The notes: a model not told the origin generated them from the sequence alone. Positions 6,561-14,633 are shown, counted from the stretch's first letter. The stretch is 23,640 nucleotides of DNA from Neobacillus ginsengisoli (GCF_030813055.1 NZ_JAUSTW010000019.1:1-23640); one strand, 5' to 3'. Translations and numbers: made by a program.

Positions 6561-7622
6561 ATGTGTAATAATCATACAAACATAACTATGACCCGTGCTT
6601 TAAGTGTCCCAAGTACAAAAGCACCATTTGAAAAGACTACTATTGAACGAAGAGAGTTAAGACCAGACGACGTTTTAATTGATATTAAGTATAGTGGTAT
6701 TTGCCACTCAGATATTCACAATGCATTCAATGAATGGGGTGGTGGAACCTTCCCGATGGTTCCTGGTCATGAAATCGCTGGTATTTTATCAGCAGTTGGT
6801 TCAGAGGTGACAAAATTTACTGTAGGTGACCGTGTTGGGGTTGGATGCTTTGTAGATTCCTGCGGAGAATGCGAATACTGCTTGAATGGTGAAGAACAGT
6901 TTTGTACGAAAGGTGTTATCAGTACCTATAATGATGTAGATTATGATGGAAATCCAACTTACGGTGGATATAGTCAAAAAATTGTTGTAAAGGAAAATTT
7001 CGTTGTCCGTATTCCCGATGCTTTGAATTTGGATGTGGCAGCGCCGTTATTATGTGCAGGTATCACCACATTTTCTCCATTGAAACATTGGAACGTAGGA
7101 CCAGGTAAAAAGGTTGCTATTGTTGGTATGGGAGGACTCGGACATGTAGCGATTCAATTTGCGCATGCGATGGGTGCTGAAGTAACCGTCTTGAGCAGGT
7201 CTCATAATAAGAAAGATGAAGCACTTAGTTTTGGTGCAGACCAATATTATGCAACAAGTGAGCCAGCTACTTTCACTCAATTAGCTAGCCGTTTTGACGT
7301 GATTTTAAACACCGTGTCAGCAAATCTTGACGTTGATGCTTATTTATCTTTGCTTCGCATAGATGGAACCCTTGTGAATGTCGGTGCACCAGCCGAGCCA
7401 GATCAGTATAATGTATTTTCATTACTAAGGGGTCGTCGTAGCATAGCCGGTTCTCTCGTTGGAGGAATCCGGGAAACACAAGATATGCTTGATTTTGCCG
7501 CTGAGCACAAAATTGCCCCAATGATAGAAGTAATTCGTGCTGAAAAAGTAGACGAAGCTTATCAACGAGTTCTTCGCAGTGATGTGCGTTATCGATTCGT
7601 TATTGACATTGCAACCTTGTAA
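6561..7622 (+). CDS. Zinc-dependent alcohol dehydrogenase (cinnamyl-alcohol/YahK type)
   Basis: A 353-residue medium-chain dehydrogenase/reductase that interconverts alcohols and aldehydes, most likely NADP(H)-dependent in the cinnamyl-alcohol-dehydrogenase subgroup. Catalytic zinc ligands are Cys48 (GICHSD), His70-Glu71 (PGHE) and Cys165 (LLCAG). The structural zinc site is Cys101, Cys104, Cys107 and Cys115. The nucleotide-binding glycine motif is GMGGLGH (189-195), and SRSHNK at the end of the second strand fits NADP preference. I place the start at ATG 6561; AGAAAGGA lies 14 bases upstream, rather far, but the GTG at 6549 is too close to it and the ATG at 6588 has no ribosome site. It is divergent from tetR, with operator O2 and perhaps O2b controlling it. 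In this setting it probably detoxifies aldehydes. Confidence 0.9.
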   Translation: MCNNHTNITMTRALSVPSTKAPFEKTTIERRELRPDDVLIDIKYSGICHSDIHNAFNEWGGGTFPMVPGHEIAGILSAVGSEVTKFTVGDRVGVGCFVDSCGECEYCLNGEEQFCTKGVISTYNDVDYDGNPTYGGYSQKIVVKENFVVRIPDALNLDVAAPLLCAGITTFSPLKHWNVGPGKKVAIVGMGGLGHVAIQFAHAMGAEVTVLSRSHNKKDEALSFGADQYYATSEPATFTQLASRFDVILNTVSANLDVDAYLSLLRIDGTLVNVGAPAEPDQYNVFSLLRGRRSIAGSLVGGIRETQDMLDFAAEHKIAPMIEVIRAEKVDEAYQRVLRSDVRYRFVIDIATL

Positions 7623-7693
7623 ATGGTTAAGATGCTTTCAATTTCATAAAATAAATAAGTTTATCAAAGGTGATAATAAACAATTTTGAGGGA

Positions 7694-7713
7694 TTTGTTT
7701 AATAATGAACAAA
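7694..7713. promoter_or_regulatory. Putative TetR operator O3 before the first SDR
   Basis: TTTGTTTAATAATGAACAAA, 18 of 20 bases of the consensus. The bases after it (GTGTTCAATTGACTATT) resemble those after O2 (GTGTTGAATTGACCATT), but no good -10 follows at the expected distance, so the promoter is not defined. Confidence 0.6.
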
Positions 7714-7864
7714 ATGTGTTCAATTGACTATTTTCAGGTATTCTGTCACGGCATGAAGAAATAGGTAATGGCTAAACTATTTATGGTTGTCTGGTTACCA
7801 AGTAACTATTTTCAATATCGTGGTTCAGATAATAAATTTACATTCAGATTGGAGACTAAACAGT

Positions 7865-8605
7865 ATGTCTAATATTCAAGATAAAGTTGTAATTATAACA
7901 GGTGCTTCTAGTGGGATTGGAGAAGCTACCGCCAAAGAACTTGCATCTAAAGGAGCGAAGTTGGTATTAGCAGCTCGTCGCGAAGAACGCTTAAAGAAAT
8001 TGCAAGAAGAGATTCAAAGTAATGGAGGGAAGGCAATTTACAAAGTGACAGATGTTACGTCCGATGAACAAATGGAAGAGTTAGCTGAGCTTGCTCTTAA
8101 AGAGTTTGGGAAAATTGATGTAATGATTAACAACGCAGGACTAATGCCACTATCTCCTGTCTTTGAGAAAAAGATCAAAGAATGGGATACGATGATTGAC
8201 GTGAACATCAAAGGTGTACTTTATGGTATTGCTGCTGTTCTTCCTTTTATGAGGGAAAGTAAAGAAGGACACATTATTAATATTTCTTCTGTAGCAGGGC
8301 ACTTAATTGGACCAGCAGGTTCTGTTTATAGTGGTACAAAATTTGCTGTTCGTGCCATTACGGAAGGTCTTCGTAAAGAAGAAGCTGTGAACAATATTCG
8401 TACAACCATCATCTCACCGGGAGCAGTTGCTACTGAATTACCAGAAAAGATTTCGGGTGAGGAATTAAAATCTGGAATTGATGAATTTTACAAAGTAGCG
8501 ATTCCAGCTGAGAGCATTGCTCGTGCAATTGCCTATGCAATTGAAGAGCCATCTGATGTAGCAATAAATGAGATGATAATTCGACCAACAATTCAAGAAC
8601 TGTAG
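7865..8605 (+). CDS. Short-chain dehydrogenase/reductase, first paralog
   Basis: A 246-residue classical SDR. It has the cofactor glycine motif TGASSGIG (12-19), Arg38-Arg39 after the second strand (NADP preference), NNAG (89-92), Asn114, Ser142 region and the catalytic Tyr155-x3-Lys159 (VYSGTKFA). It probably reduces a small carbonyl compound; the substrate cannot be told. ATG at 7865 is preceded by TTGGAGAC and aligns exactly with the start of the paralog at 9330, so I reject the longer start at 7787. By hand count it is about 79% identical to that paralog over the first 160 residues. Operator O3 lies about 150 bases upstream. A strong hairpin follows at 8614, so read-through into the next gene may be limited. 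Confidence 0.88.
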   Translation: MSNIQDKVVIITGASSGIGEATAKELASKGAKLVLAARREERLKKLQEEIQSNGGKAIYKVTDVTSDEQMEELAELALKEFGKIDVMINNAGLMPLSPVFEKKIKEWDTMIDVNIKGVLYGIAAVLPFMRESKEGHIINISSVAGHLIGPAGSVYSGTKFAVRAITEGLRKEEAVNNIRTTIISPGAVATELPEKISGEELKSGIDEFYKVAIPAESIARAIAYAIEEPSDVAINEMIIRPTIQEL

Positions 8606-8613
8606 AAACTCTC

Positions 8614-8645
8614 CATCCAGCTGTCCAGAACAGCTGGATGTTTAC
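8614..8645 (+). terminator. Hairpin between SDR and NmrA-like gene
   Basis: CATCCAGCTGT (8614-8624), 5-nt loop, ACAGCTGGATG (8630-8640), then TTTACCTTATT. The 11-bp stem is perfect but the T-run is short, so it may attenuate rather than stop transcription. Confidence 0.6.
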
Positions 8646-8674
8646 CTTATTAATAATGAAAGGGAGCGTTAAAT

Positions 8675-9262
8675 TTGACTAATGTTTTAATTCTTGGAGC
8701 AAATGGCTCGATCGCTCGTGTTGCAGTAGACTTATTCTTAAAAGAAACGGATGCACAATTAACGCTTTATCTGCGCAATTCAAGCAGACTAAAAAATATT
8801 GATTCTAGTCGTGTACGTGTAATTGAAGGCGATGTTTTGGATATAGAAAAATTAAAAGAAGCAATGATTGGTCAAGACGTTGTTTACGCCAATCTTGCCG
8901 GTAGTCTTGTACAAATGGCTAAAACGGTTGTACAGGCAATGAATGCGACTGGCATTAAACGCCTGATTTGGATTAGTTCAATGGGAATTTATGAGGAAGT
9001 CCCAGGAGAGAGGTATAGAAGTATTTTAGATCCGTATCGAGATTCGGCAGCGATTATTGAAGCTTCTGACCTCGACTATACAATCTTGAGACCAGGTTGG
9101 TTTACCTACGAGGATGAAATCGATTATGAGATAACTCAGAAAGGCGAACCATTTAAAGGGCATGATATATCTCGAAAGAGTGTTGCTGACTTGGTTGTTA
9201 AATTAGCAGTAACGCCAGGATTGGAAGTTCGTCGCAGTTTAGGGGTCAACAAACCAGTGTAA
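8675..9262 (+). CDS. NAD(P)-binding atypical SDR (NmrA-like)
   Basis: A 195-residue Rossmann-fold protein: LILGANGSIARVAVDLFL (residues 4-21) is the cofactor glycine motif of atypical SDRs. The segments VRVIEGDVLD, DVVYANLAGS, GIKRLIWISSMGIY and DYTILRPGWF follow the order seen in NAD(P)-binding NmrA-like or flavin/biliverdin-reductase-like proteins. No classical YxxxK pair is present. The start is TTG at 8675 with AAAGGGAG about eight bases upstream; no better ATG exists. It lies between two near-identical SDR genes and is probably a reductase or a redox-sensing partner in the same pathway. Substrate unknown. Confidence 0.8.
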   Translation: MTNVLILGANGSIARVAVDLFLKETDAQLTLYLRNSSRLKNIDSSRVRVIEGDVLDIEKLKEAMIGQDVVYANLAGSLVQMAKTVVQAMNATGIKRLIWISSMGIYEEVPGERYRSILDPYRDSAAIIEASDLDYTILRPGWFTYEDEIDYEITQKGEPFKGHDISRKSVADLVVKLAVTPGLEVRRSLGVNKPV

Positions 9263-9329
9263 TCTGGGGGATTATCCATCCCTTATTGCTTGAAGAAATC
9301 AAGGTATTTTTAAGAAAGGGTGTTTTATT

Positions 9330-10070
9330 ATGTCAAATATAAAAGATAAAGTTGTCATCATTACAGGCGCTTCCAGTGGGATTGGAGAGGCTACTGCAGA
9401 GGAACTTTCATCTAAAGGTGCGAAGTTGGTGCTAGCAGCTCGTCGTGAAGAACGTTTAAAGCAATTACAAGAAGAAATCAAGAACAATGGTGGTCAAGCT
9501 ATTTACAAAGTGGTAGATGTGACTTCGCATGAACAAATGGAACAACTGGCTGAGTTAGCTCTAAAAGAGTTTGGGAAAATTGATGTTTTGGTCAATAATG
9601 CCGGAGTCATGCCGCATTCCTTCCTTTACAAGAAAAAAATTGATGATTGGAACAAGATGATTGATGTAAACATTAAGGGAATTCTATACGGAATCGCAGC
9701 TGTACTTCCAACAATGAGAGAACAAAAATCAGGGCATATCATTAATCTTTCATCTGTTGCAGGACACTTTGTTGGAGCTGGAAGCACTGTCTATGCCGGG
9801 ACCAAGTTTGCTGTACGTGCTATTTCAGAGGGTCTTCGTAAAGAAGAAGCTGGAAACAATATTCGTTCCACTATTATCTCACCTGGAGCAGTTACGACTG
9901 AATTAACAAATTCGATTACAGATATGGATCTGAAACCAGGAATCGATAAAATTTATGAAGGTGCGATTGATGCTGAATCAATAGCTCGTGCCATTGATTT
10001 TGCTATTGAACAACCTTCCGATGTAGCAGTTAACGAAATGATTATCCGTCCTACATCACAAGAACGGTAA
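9330..10070 (+). CDS. Short-chain dehydrogenase/reductase, second paralog
   Basis: A 246-residue classical SDR with TGASSGIG (12-19), AARREERL for NADP binding, NNAG (89-92), Tyr155 and Lys159 (VYAGTKFA). It is a close duplicate of the gene at 7865. Differences cluster at residues 93-109, after NNAG (PLSPVFEKKIKEWD against [14 protein letters not shown]), and around 147-156, which border the active site, so the two copies may have different substrate ranges. ATG at 9330 has AAGAAAGGGTG upstream. Spacing from the NmrA-like gene is 67 bases with only a small GGGAT/ATCCC dyad between, so cotranscription with it is likely. The third SDR follows after an operator. Confidence 0.9.
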   Translation: MSNIKDKVVIITGASSGIGEATAEELSSKGAKLVLAARREERLKQLQEEIKNNGGQAIYKVVDVTSHEQMEQLAELALKEFGKIDVLVNNAGVMPHSFLYKKKIDDWNKMIDVNIKGILYGIAAVLPTMREQKSGHIINLSSVAGHFVGAGSTVYAGTKFAVRAISEGLRKEEAGNNIRSTIISPGAVTTELTNSITDMDLKPGIDKIYEGAIDAESIARAIDFAIEQPSDVAVNEMIIRPTSQER

Positions 10071-10078
10071 TTCATTAT

Positions 10079-10102
10079 AATTTGTTCATTAATGAACAAA
10101 TT
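10079..10102. promoter_or_regulatory. Perfect 24-bp palindrome, putative TetR operator O4
   Basis: The 20-bp core TTTGTTCATTAATGAACAAA (10081-10100) plus AA and TT on either side is a perfect palindrome. It lies 54 bases before the third SDR and defines the consensus used for O1-O3. The promoter next to it is not clear. It could also act as a weak hairpin behind the second SDR. Confidence 0.7.
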
Positions 10103-10156
10103 AAGCCAACTGCTGATTATAAATTAATCCTAGAATAAAATTAAGGAGGACATACA

Positions 10157-10987
10157 ATGAAAGAAGTTATACTTTGGACAGGTGCTGGACAGATTGGAAT
10201 GGCGATAGCTAGAAGAATCGGTTTTGGTAAGAAAATTATTATTGGTGATAAGAACCTAGATAATGCCAAGGTTATTGCAAAAATTATGAAAGAAGCCGGA
10301 TTTGATGTGGTACCTGTCGAAATGGACATTTCTTCCAGAGAATCTATTTTAAATTTGATTGCAGAAGGTCAGAAGTATGGTGAAATCACTGCTCTTATCA
10401 ATGCAGCCGGCGTGTCACCTAGTCAGGCACCTATTGAAACCATTTTGAAGGTGGATTTGTACGGAACTGCAGTATTGCTGGAGGAAGTAGGAAAGGTCAT
10501 AGCTCATGGAGGCGTAGGTGTGACAATTTCCAGTCAGTCTGGACACAGAATGCCTCAATTGGGAGTTGAAATTGATGAACAGCTAGCAACGACACCAACT
10601 GAAGAACTCCTTAGTTTGGAAGTCCTTCGTCCAGAAAATATCAAGGATACGTTGCATGCTTATCAAATGGCGAAACGTTGTAATGTGAAGCGCGTTATGT
10701 TTGAATCTATTCGCTGGGGGGAAAAAAACGCTCGCATCAATTCCATTTCTCCGGGGATTATCGTAACGCCATTGGCTATAGACGAGTTCAATGGTCCAAG
10801 AGGAGAGTTCTATAAGAATATGTTTGCCAAGTGCCCTGCCGGACGACCAGGAACAGCTGATGAGGTTGCAAATGTTGCTGAGCTGCTGATGATGCCTGAG
10901 GGAGCTTTCATCACCGGAACTGATTTCCTAATTGACGGTGGAGCTACGGCTTCTTATTTTTACGGACCACTAAAACCAGCTGAATAA
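10157..10987 (+). CDS. SDR-family oxidoreductase with modified motifs
   Basis: A 276-residue protein of the SDR superfamily. The N-terminal glycine motif is TGAGQIGMAIARRIG rather than TGxxxGxG. IIGDKN after the second strand suggests NAD(H) binding, and NAAG (residues 88-91) replaces NNAG. TISSQSGH supplies the catalytic Ser and AYQMAKR the Tyr-x3-Lys. The C-terminal part is classical: INSISPGIIVTPL, GRPGTADEVANVAELLM and ITGTDFLIDGGA. An insertion of about 30 residues (QLATTPTEELLSLEVLRPEN) lies between Ser and Tyr. GGAGGAC precedes the ATG at 10157 by a good distance. It is preceded by operator O4 and followed by the cupin gene 68 bases later, likely in one transcript. The substrate is unknown. 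Confidence 0.85.
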   Translation: MKEVILWTGAGQIGMAIARRIGFGKKIIIGDKNLDNAKVIAKIMKEAGFDVVPVEMDISSRESILNLIAEGQKYGEITALINAAGVSPSQAPIETILKVDLYGTAVLLEEVGKVIAHGGVGVTISSQSGHRMPQLGVEIDEQLATTPTEELLSLEVLRPENIKDTLHAYQMAKRCNVKRVMFESIRWGEKNARINSISPGIIVTPLAIDEFNGPRGEFYKNMFAKCPAGRPGTADEVANVAELLMMPEGAFITGTDFLIDGGATASYFYGPLKPAE

Positions 10988-11055
10988 TATAATCGTTCGA
11001 CTGTTCAAGTAGGTTAATAATAAAAAATAAAGCTATTGGAGGAATTAAATTAAAT

Positions 11056-11463
11056 ATGGCAAAACATGAGGAAGTAAAAAATGGTGTTATTTTTCCAGTA
11101 GGCGAAAAAAATGAAGCATTTGCACAATTTTTCGTAGGACAAAGTTATCTTAAAGGATTAGTTTCTGATCCTAAAGTAAATGTTGGTGTTGGGAATGTCA
11201 CCTTTGAACCAGGATGCCGAAATAACTGGCATATTCACCGTAATGGATTTCAAATTTTACTTGTAACTGGCGGCGAAGGTTGGTATCAAGAAGAGGGAAA
11301 AACAGCTCAGTTTTTAAAAGCTGGTGATGTGATTGTCACTCATGATGGTGTGAAACACTGGCATGGTGCTACAAAAGATAGCTGGTTTGAACACATTGCA
11401 ATCACTGCAGGAACTCCGGAATGGTTAGAACCTGTTGATGATGAATGGTATAACAAGTTATAA
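11056..11463 (+). CDS. Cupin-domain protein
   Basis: A 135-residue single-domain cupin. Motif 1 is PGCRNNWHIHRNGFQILLVTGGEG, with His59 and His61 as metal ligands; the usual Glu is replaced (Gln66 is nearest). Motif 2 is GDVIVTHDGVKHWHGA with His101 or His103. Single-domain cupins of this size beside SDR and aldo/keto reductase genes are common in Bacillaceae and lactobacilli, where they are annotated as cupin or carboxymuconolactone-decarboxylase-associated proteins. The chemistry is not known. GGAGG precedes the ATG at 11056 by 12-13 bases. It is the last intact gene of the oxidoreductase cluster, closed by a hairpin at 11466. Confidence 0.85.
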   Translation: MAKHEEVKNGVIFPVGEKNEAFAQFFVGQSYLKGLVSDPKVNVGVGNVTFEPGCRNNWHIHRNGFQILLVTGGEGWYQEEGKTAQFLKAGDVIVTHDGVKHWHGATKDSWFEHIAITAGTPEWLEPVDDEWYNKL

Positions 11464-11465
11464 AA

Positions 11466-11824
<359 letters not shown>

Positions 11825-11889
11825 TGTAACTTGGGATTGATAAACAGTCCTTAAAAGCAATTTATTAATTCGGTAAGTAAGATTGTGAA

Positions 11890-11960
11890 ATAGTGTACTT
11901 AAACAAACAGGTGTTTTAGGTTCACAATAAATGGGCTGTTTTGGCAGTCCTTTTTCATTA
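11890..11960 (+). repeat. Dispersed repeat, copy 4 (divergent)
   Basis: AACAAACAGGTGTTTTAGGTT is followed by GGGCTG, loop TTTTGG, CAGTCC and TTTTT. The layout is that of the other copies with a shorter stem. Confidence 0.45.
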
Positions 11961-12045
11961 CCGTATTTAACTCTAAAGGGCAGAATAGCTAAAGAAGAAT
12001 GATGGAAAGATAAGAGTTGGCAGTTATATTAGGAGGTATGGAGAT

Positions 12046-12306
12046 ATGGAAGGGCAAATAAAAGTAGATTTTGAAATAAATGCTGTTGGTGAAGAAACAA
12101 TAAATGGTTACGAAAGTTCATTTAAAAAATTCGAAATTGCAAGAACAAAAAGTCTTTCAAAAGAACTAACATTAGGGGATTTTGAAGAGATTATTAACGA
12201 ACTTTTTGCTGAAATTCAGTCATCATATGACCAACCGGAACATTTAACAGCAAAGATAGTTATTAGAGTGAAAAAAGAGAAAAATAAAATTATTTATCTC
12301 GGTTAA
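12046..12306 (+). CDS. Hypothetical small protein
   Basis: An 86-residue protein I do not recognise. It is acidic and Lys/Glu-rich, with alternating strand-like segments (GQIKVDFEINAVG; TAKIVIRVKKEKNKIIYLG) around a helical centre (SKELTLGDFEEIINELFAEIQSS). There is no signal peptide or cysteine. AGGAGGTATGGAGAT gives an excellent ribosome site before the ATG at 12046, the main reason to accept it. It is isolated, followed directly by a terminator-type repeat at 12318. Confidence 0.6.
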   Translation: MEGQIKVDFEINAVGEETINGYESSFKKFEIARTKSLSKELTLGDFEEIINELFAEIQSSYDQPEHLTAKIVIRVKKEKNKIIYLG

Positions 12307-12317
12307 AAATGGGTATA

Positions 12318-12405
12318 CCTTATTGAAGTAACGGGTGCTTGAGTTCAAAAAAGTAAGTCTGTTGCGACAGTCTTTTTCTTAATGGGGTTGATTAGTTGAA
12401 GAACT
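12318..12405 (+). terminator. Terminator-bearing dispersed repeat, copy 5
   Basis: TTATTGAAGTAACGGGTGCTTGAGTTC leads to GTCTGTTGCGACAG followed by TCTTTTTCTT, then GGTTGATTAGTTGAAGAAC. The hairpin is short (CTGT/ACAG plus flanking pairs). It follows the 12046 gene. Confidence 0.5.
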
Positions 12406-12446
12406 CGGATGTCCTTTTGTATTTCACCCCAATAAAAAGCACACGA

Positions 12447-12659
12447 TTATTCAGATGCATACTTAAGTATTCCATGTAAATAAACTGAGTATTCTCGCTG
12501 TACACATTCTCTTAACTTGATTTTTCCTTCACTTTCTAATTCTCCAACCAATTCTTTAATCTTTTTTTCATCTTCTTTTGTAGCCTTAGGAATCTCTGTT
12601 GAAAACAAATTACCTCGACTGGCATTGTGTAGTTTTTTTAATAAACCAACTTTATTCAT
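12447..12659 (-). CDS. Hypothetical small protein, possible winged-helix fold
   Basis: A 70-residue protein starting at ATG 12657-12659, preceded by AAAGGGGATGACCCA. The upstream ATG at 12692 lacks a ribosome site. The sequence is helix (NKVGLLKKLHNAS), loop, helix (TKEDEKKIKELVGELESEGKI) and a strand-like part (KLRECVQREYSVYL), which resembles the layout of a small winged-helix DNA-binding domain. I do not recognise a named family and the fold suggestion is inference only. No signal peptide is present. Confidence 0.5.
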   Translation of the reverse strand: MNKVGLLKKLHNASRGNLFSTEIPKATKEDEKKIKELVGELESEGKIKLRECVQREYSVYLHGILKYASE

Positions 12660-12691
12660 TGGGTCATCCCCTTTATCTATTATTTTCGACA

Positions 12692-13183
12692 TAAAGGAGG
12701 CTTTTTCCTTTGAATACCAATTAATTTCTCAAGTTTTCTTATTCAGCTATCGGAGTTCAAGAGTTGAAGATCAACGGACAGATCGGCAGCTCTTTTTTCT
12801 TGTTGAAGTAACGAAGCAGCATTCCTGTAATAAGAAAAAAGGGCTAATCTATTTTCTATTGAATAAATATAGAATAAAGAGGAAATTAAATTCTTTATCT
12901 TGAAATAGTAGGTTATTACGGAAAATAGAAGAAAAGTTAAATAAGACTTTCATTAACATTTTGCCTAATAGAAAAAACATTCGTATGTTCGTTCGTACTA
13001 CCATTAAACTTTTCACCATACGAAGTAAAACAGACTATCCTAAGAGATATGTCAAAACGAGCAAATGTCATTACCGTCGAAACTGGCGAGCCGTATGTAA
13101 TAATACCTTTTCGACAATTAATGGTACGTTTGTGGTAGAGACGCTTGTATCTGCACAGATTCAGCCGGATTAGGAGGGGGAGC
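12692..13183. other. Intergenic with repeat copy 6 and an unrecognised coding scrap
   Basis: 12737-12830 carries a dispersed-repeat copy (TTCAAGAGTTGAAGATCAAC; GATCGGCAGCTCTTTTTT; TTGTTGAAGTAACGAAGCAG). About 13018-13137 reads on the plus strand as an open frame containing KQTILRDMSKRANVITVETG and PYVIIPFRQLMVRLW before TAG. That looks like real but decayed coding sequence; I cannot name it. No intact gene is seen. Confidence 0.4.
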
Positions 13184-13245
13184 GTGTATATATCCATGTT
13201 CAGTTAAAGGTTGCACTCGAGGCAGCTCTCTATGCTGGGTATCAC

Positions 13246-14019
13246 ATGATTAAAAAATTTGGTACACAATATGACATAATAGAGAAAACTTCACCGATGG
13301 ATGTTGTCACTGAAGTTGACTTAACATGCAATCGTATTATTGAACAAATCATTCGTCAAACGTTCCCTGACGATAAAATACTTTCAGAAGAGTCGCAGGA
13401 AAGCGTGTTATACGATAAGAACTGTTCTTCTGTTTGGATAATAGACCCATTGGATGGGACAACAAATTTCACACGGAGAATTGCTTTTTCTTCTGTATCT
13501 ATCGGTTATATGGAAAATGGCACAGTGACTATCGGAGTGGTATACGACCCTCACCATAAAGAGTTCTTCTTTAGTATCAAAGGACAGGGAGTTAGATACG
13601 CAAAATCAAGTGAGATAACCACGTGGCTTAATTCAAAAACAAATAGTATGCCAGGGAATTTATACGTTTCAATGAGTAAGGAGTTTGATTCAAGGACCGC
13701 TATAATAGCACTAGGGATTCCATCTGATCCTGAAAAAAGCGCTGTAGCATTGTCAAAGACCTTGAAACTTATACCTTATGTAAAAGGGATTCGAGATTTT
13801 GGGTCATCTGCTTTACACTTGGCGTATGTAGCCGCAGGACGACTGGACGCTTACGTCGCTTATGGGCAATTCGTGTGGGACTATTCGGCGGGACTTTTGT
13901 TGGTTCAAGAGGCAGGCGGGTTTGTTAAAATTTCAGACAGCGAATACGCAGATGACCAGGATATAATTGTCTCTCGGACACATACTTTTGGTAATGAGTT
14001 GATAACCCATATCAGTTAA
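13246..14019 (+). CDS. Inositol-monophosphatase family phosphatase, 5' end abnormal
   Basis: A 257-residue member of the Mg-dependent inositol-monophosphatase family, which hydrolyses phosphate from inositol or related small phosphates. Metal and catalytic motifs are complete: SPMDVVTEVD (16-25), LSEES (46-50), DPLDGTTNF (67-75) and WDYSAG (211-216). The family usually has about 20 more N-terminal residues. That helix (KVALEAALYAGYH) is encoded in frame just upstream (13207-13245), but no start codon is available for it. The good ribosome site AGGAGGGGGAG and its GTG (13184) and ATG (13196) are in another frame, as if one base was lost after ATG. Translation from 13246 lacks a clear ribosome site. 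The gene may be damaged or poorly expressed. Confidence 0.75.
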   Translation: MIKKFGTQYDIIEKTSPMDVVTEVDLTCNRIIEQIIRQTFPDDKILSEESQESVLYDKNCSSVWIIDPLDGTTNFTRRIAFSSVSIGYMENGTVTIGVVYDPHHKEFFFSIKGQGVRYAKSSEITTWLNSKTNSMPGNLYVSMSKEFDSRTAIIALGIPSDPEKSAVALSKTLKLIPYVKGIRDFGSSALHLAYVAAGRLDAYVAYGQFVWDYSAGLLLVQEAGGFVKISDSEYADDQDIIVSRTHTFGNELITHIS

Positions 14020-14170
14020 AAACGCGGACCTATACTGCACCTTAGCAGAGATAGAAGTAAAAGCTATTGTTAGTGGTGAATATCTTAATTATTTTTACTC
14101 AATTGATGAATGGAGCTTTCAAGTCACTATGCTGGAAACTTTTATTTTCAATGAAGTTCTTCCGTTCTAA
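14020..14170 (+). pseudogene. Coding scrap ending at the 215-bp repeat
   Basis: An open frame without a good start reads ADLYCTLAEIEVKAIVSGEY then LNYFYSIDEWSFQVTMLETF and ends at TAA 14168-14170, exactly one base before the repeat copy at 14171. Composition looks protein-like. I do not recognise it. The coincidence with the repeat edge suggests truncation by that element. Confidence 0.4.
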
Positions 14171-14385
14171 TTCAACTCCCTCAGTTTAATACGAATATCT
14201 CTCGAATGCTCACTTATTCGCAGGATTTCGTAACCCTTGTAATTGGAATTACGGGTAAATGGAATGAGTTCAGATCATTTTGGCTTCGTGAAGGCATAGT
14301 TAAATAAAGGAGTCAGCTACTACTCCATATTTTACCATATAATGTACATCTCCACGCCGCCCCTGGAGGCTTTCCCTCCCATGTC
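14171..14385 (-). repeat. 215-bp long repeat, right copy (inverted partner at 446-660)
   Basis: Gap-free reverse complement of 446-660 with 16 mismatches. Flanking bases are unrelated, so both edges are sharp. The short conserved frame on this strand ends NYKGYEILRISEHS, RDIRIKLRELN and TAG. It lies between two coding scraps (14020-14170 and 14392-14499). Confidence 0.75.
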
Positions 14386-14391
14386 TCTACT

Positions 14392-14499
14392 AATGAACAG
14401 CAAATTTCTAGATCTATTCGGTGTGTTCATTGAAACAGAAGACGGCTTTTTACTTAAAAAAGTTAATGAGCAAGTAGTGAATAAGATAATCGAAAAATA
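14392..14499 (+). pseudogene. Short coding scrap after the repeat
   Basis: ATG at 14392 opens 35 codons (MNSKFLDLFGVFIETEDGFL, then LKKVNEQVVNKIIEK) to a stop near 14499. It reads like the C-terminal end of a protein. No ribosome site is visible. Unrecognised. Confidence 0.3.
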
Positions 14500-14504
14500 A
14501 TGGA

Positions 14505-14633
14505 GGGATAGAATTTCCATATTCACATGTACAGCTGCTGGATGGGAATTATCCACGGTGTAATCATTGTGAAAGAAGCATAGGAGGAAGTAAAAGCTCG
14601 ATAAAGAAAAACGGCTGTATCCAATGGGGATAG
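14505..14633 (+). pseudogene. Possible Cys-pair (zinc-ribbon-like) remnant
   Basis: An open frame reads EFPYSHVQLLDGNYPRCNHC, then ERSIGGSKSSIKKNGCIQWG and TAG at 14631. C-x2-C plus a third Cys resembles half of a zinc ribbon. GGAGGG lies just upstream but no canonical start codon follows, so it is either a fragment or uses a non-standard start. Confidence 0.3.

Noticed and set aside
7050..7521. Minus-strand open frames within adh
   Set aside because: Antisense to a complete zinc alcohol dehydrogenase; no start signals.
12517..12903. 128-codon open frame on the plus strand
   Set aside because: Antisense to the small minus-strand gene at 12447-12659, and it crosses a dispersed repeat; Ser/Phe-rich shadow composition.
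14332..14556. 74-codon minus-strand frame
   Set aside because: It runs from one coding scrap into the 215-bp repeat; no ribosome site and no protein-like pattern throughout.
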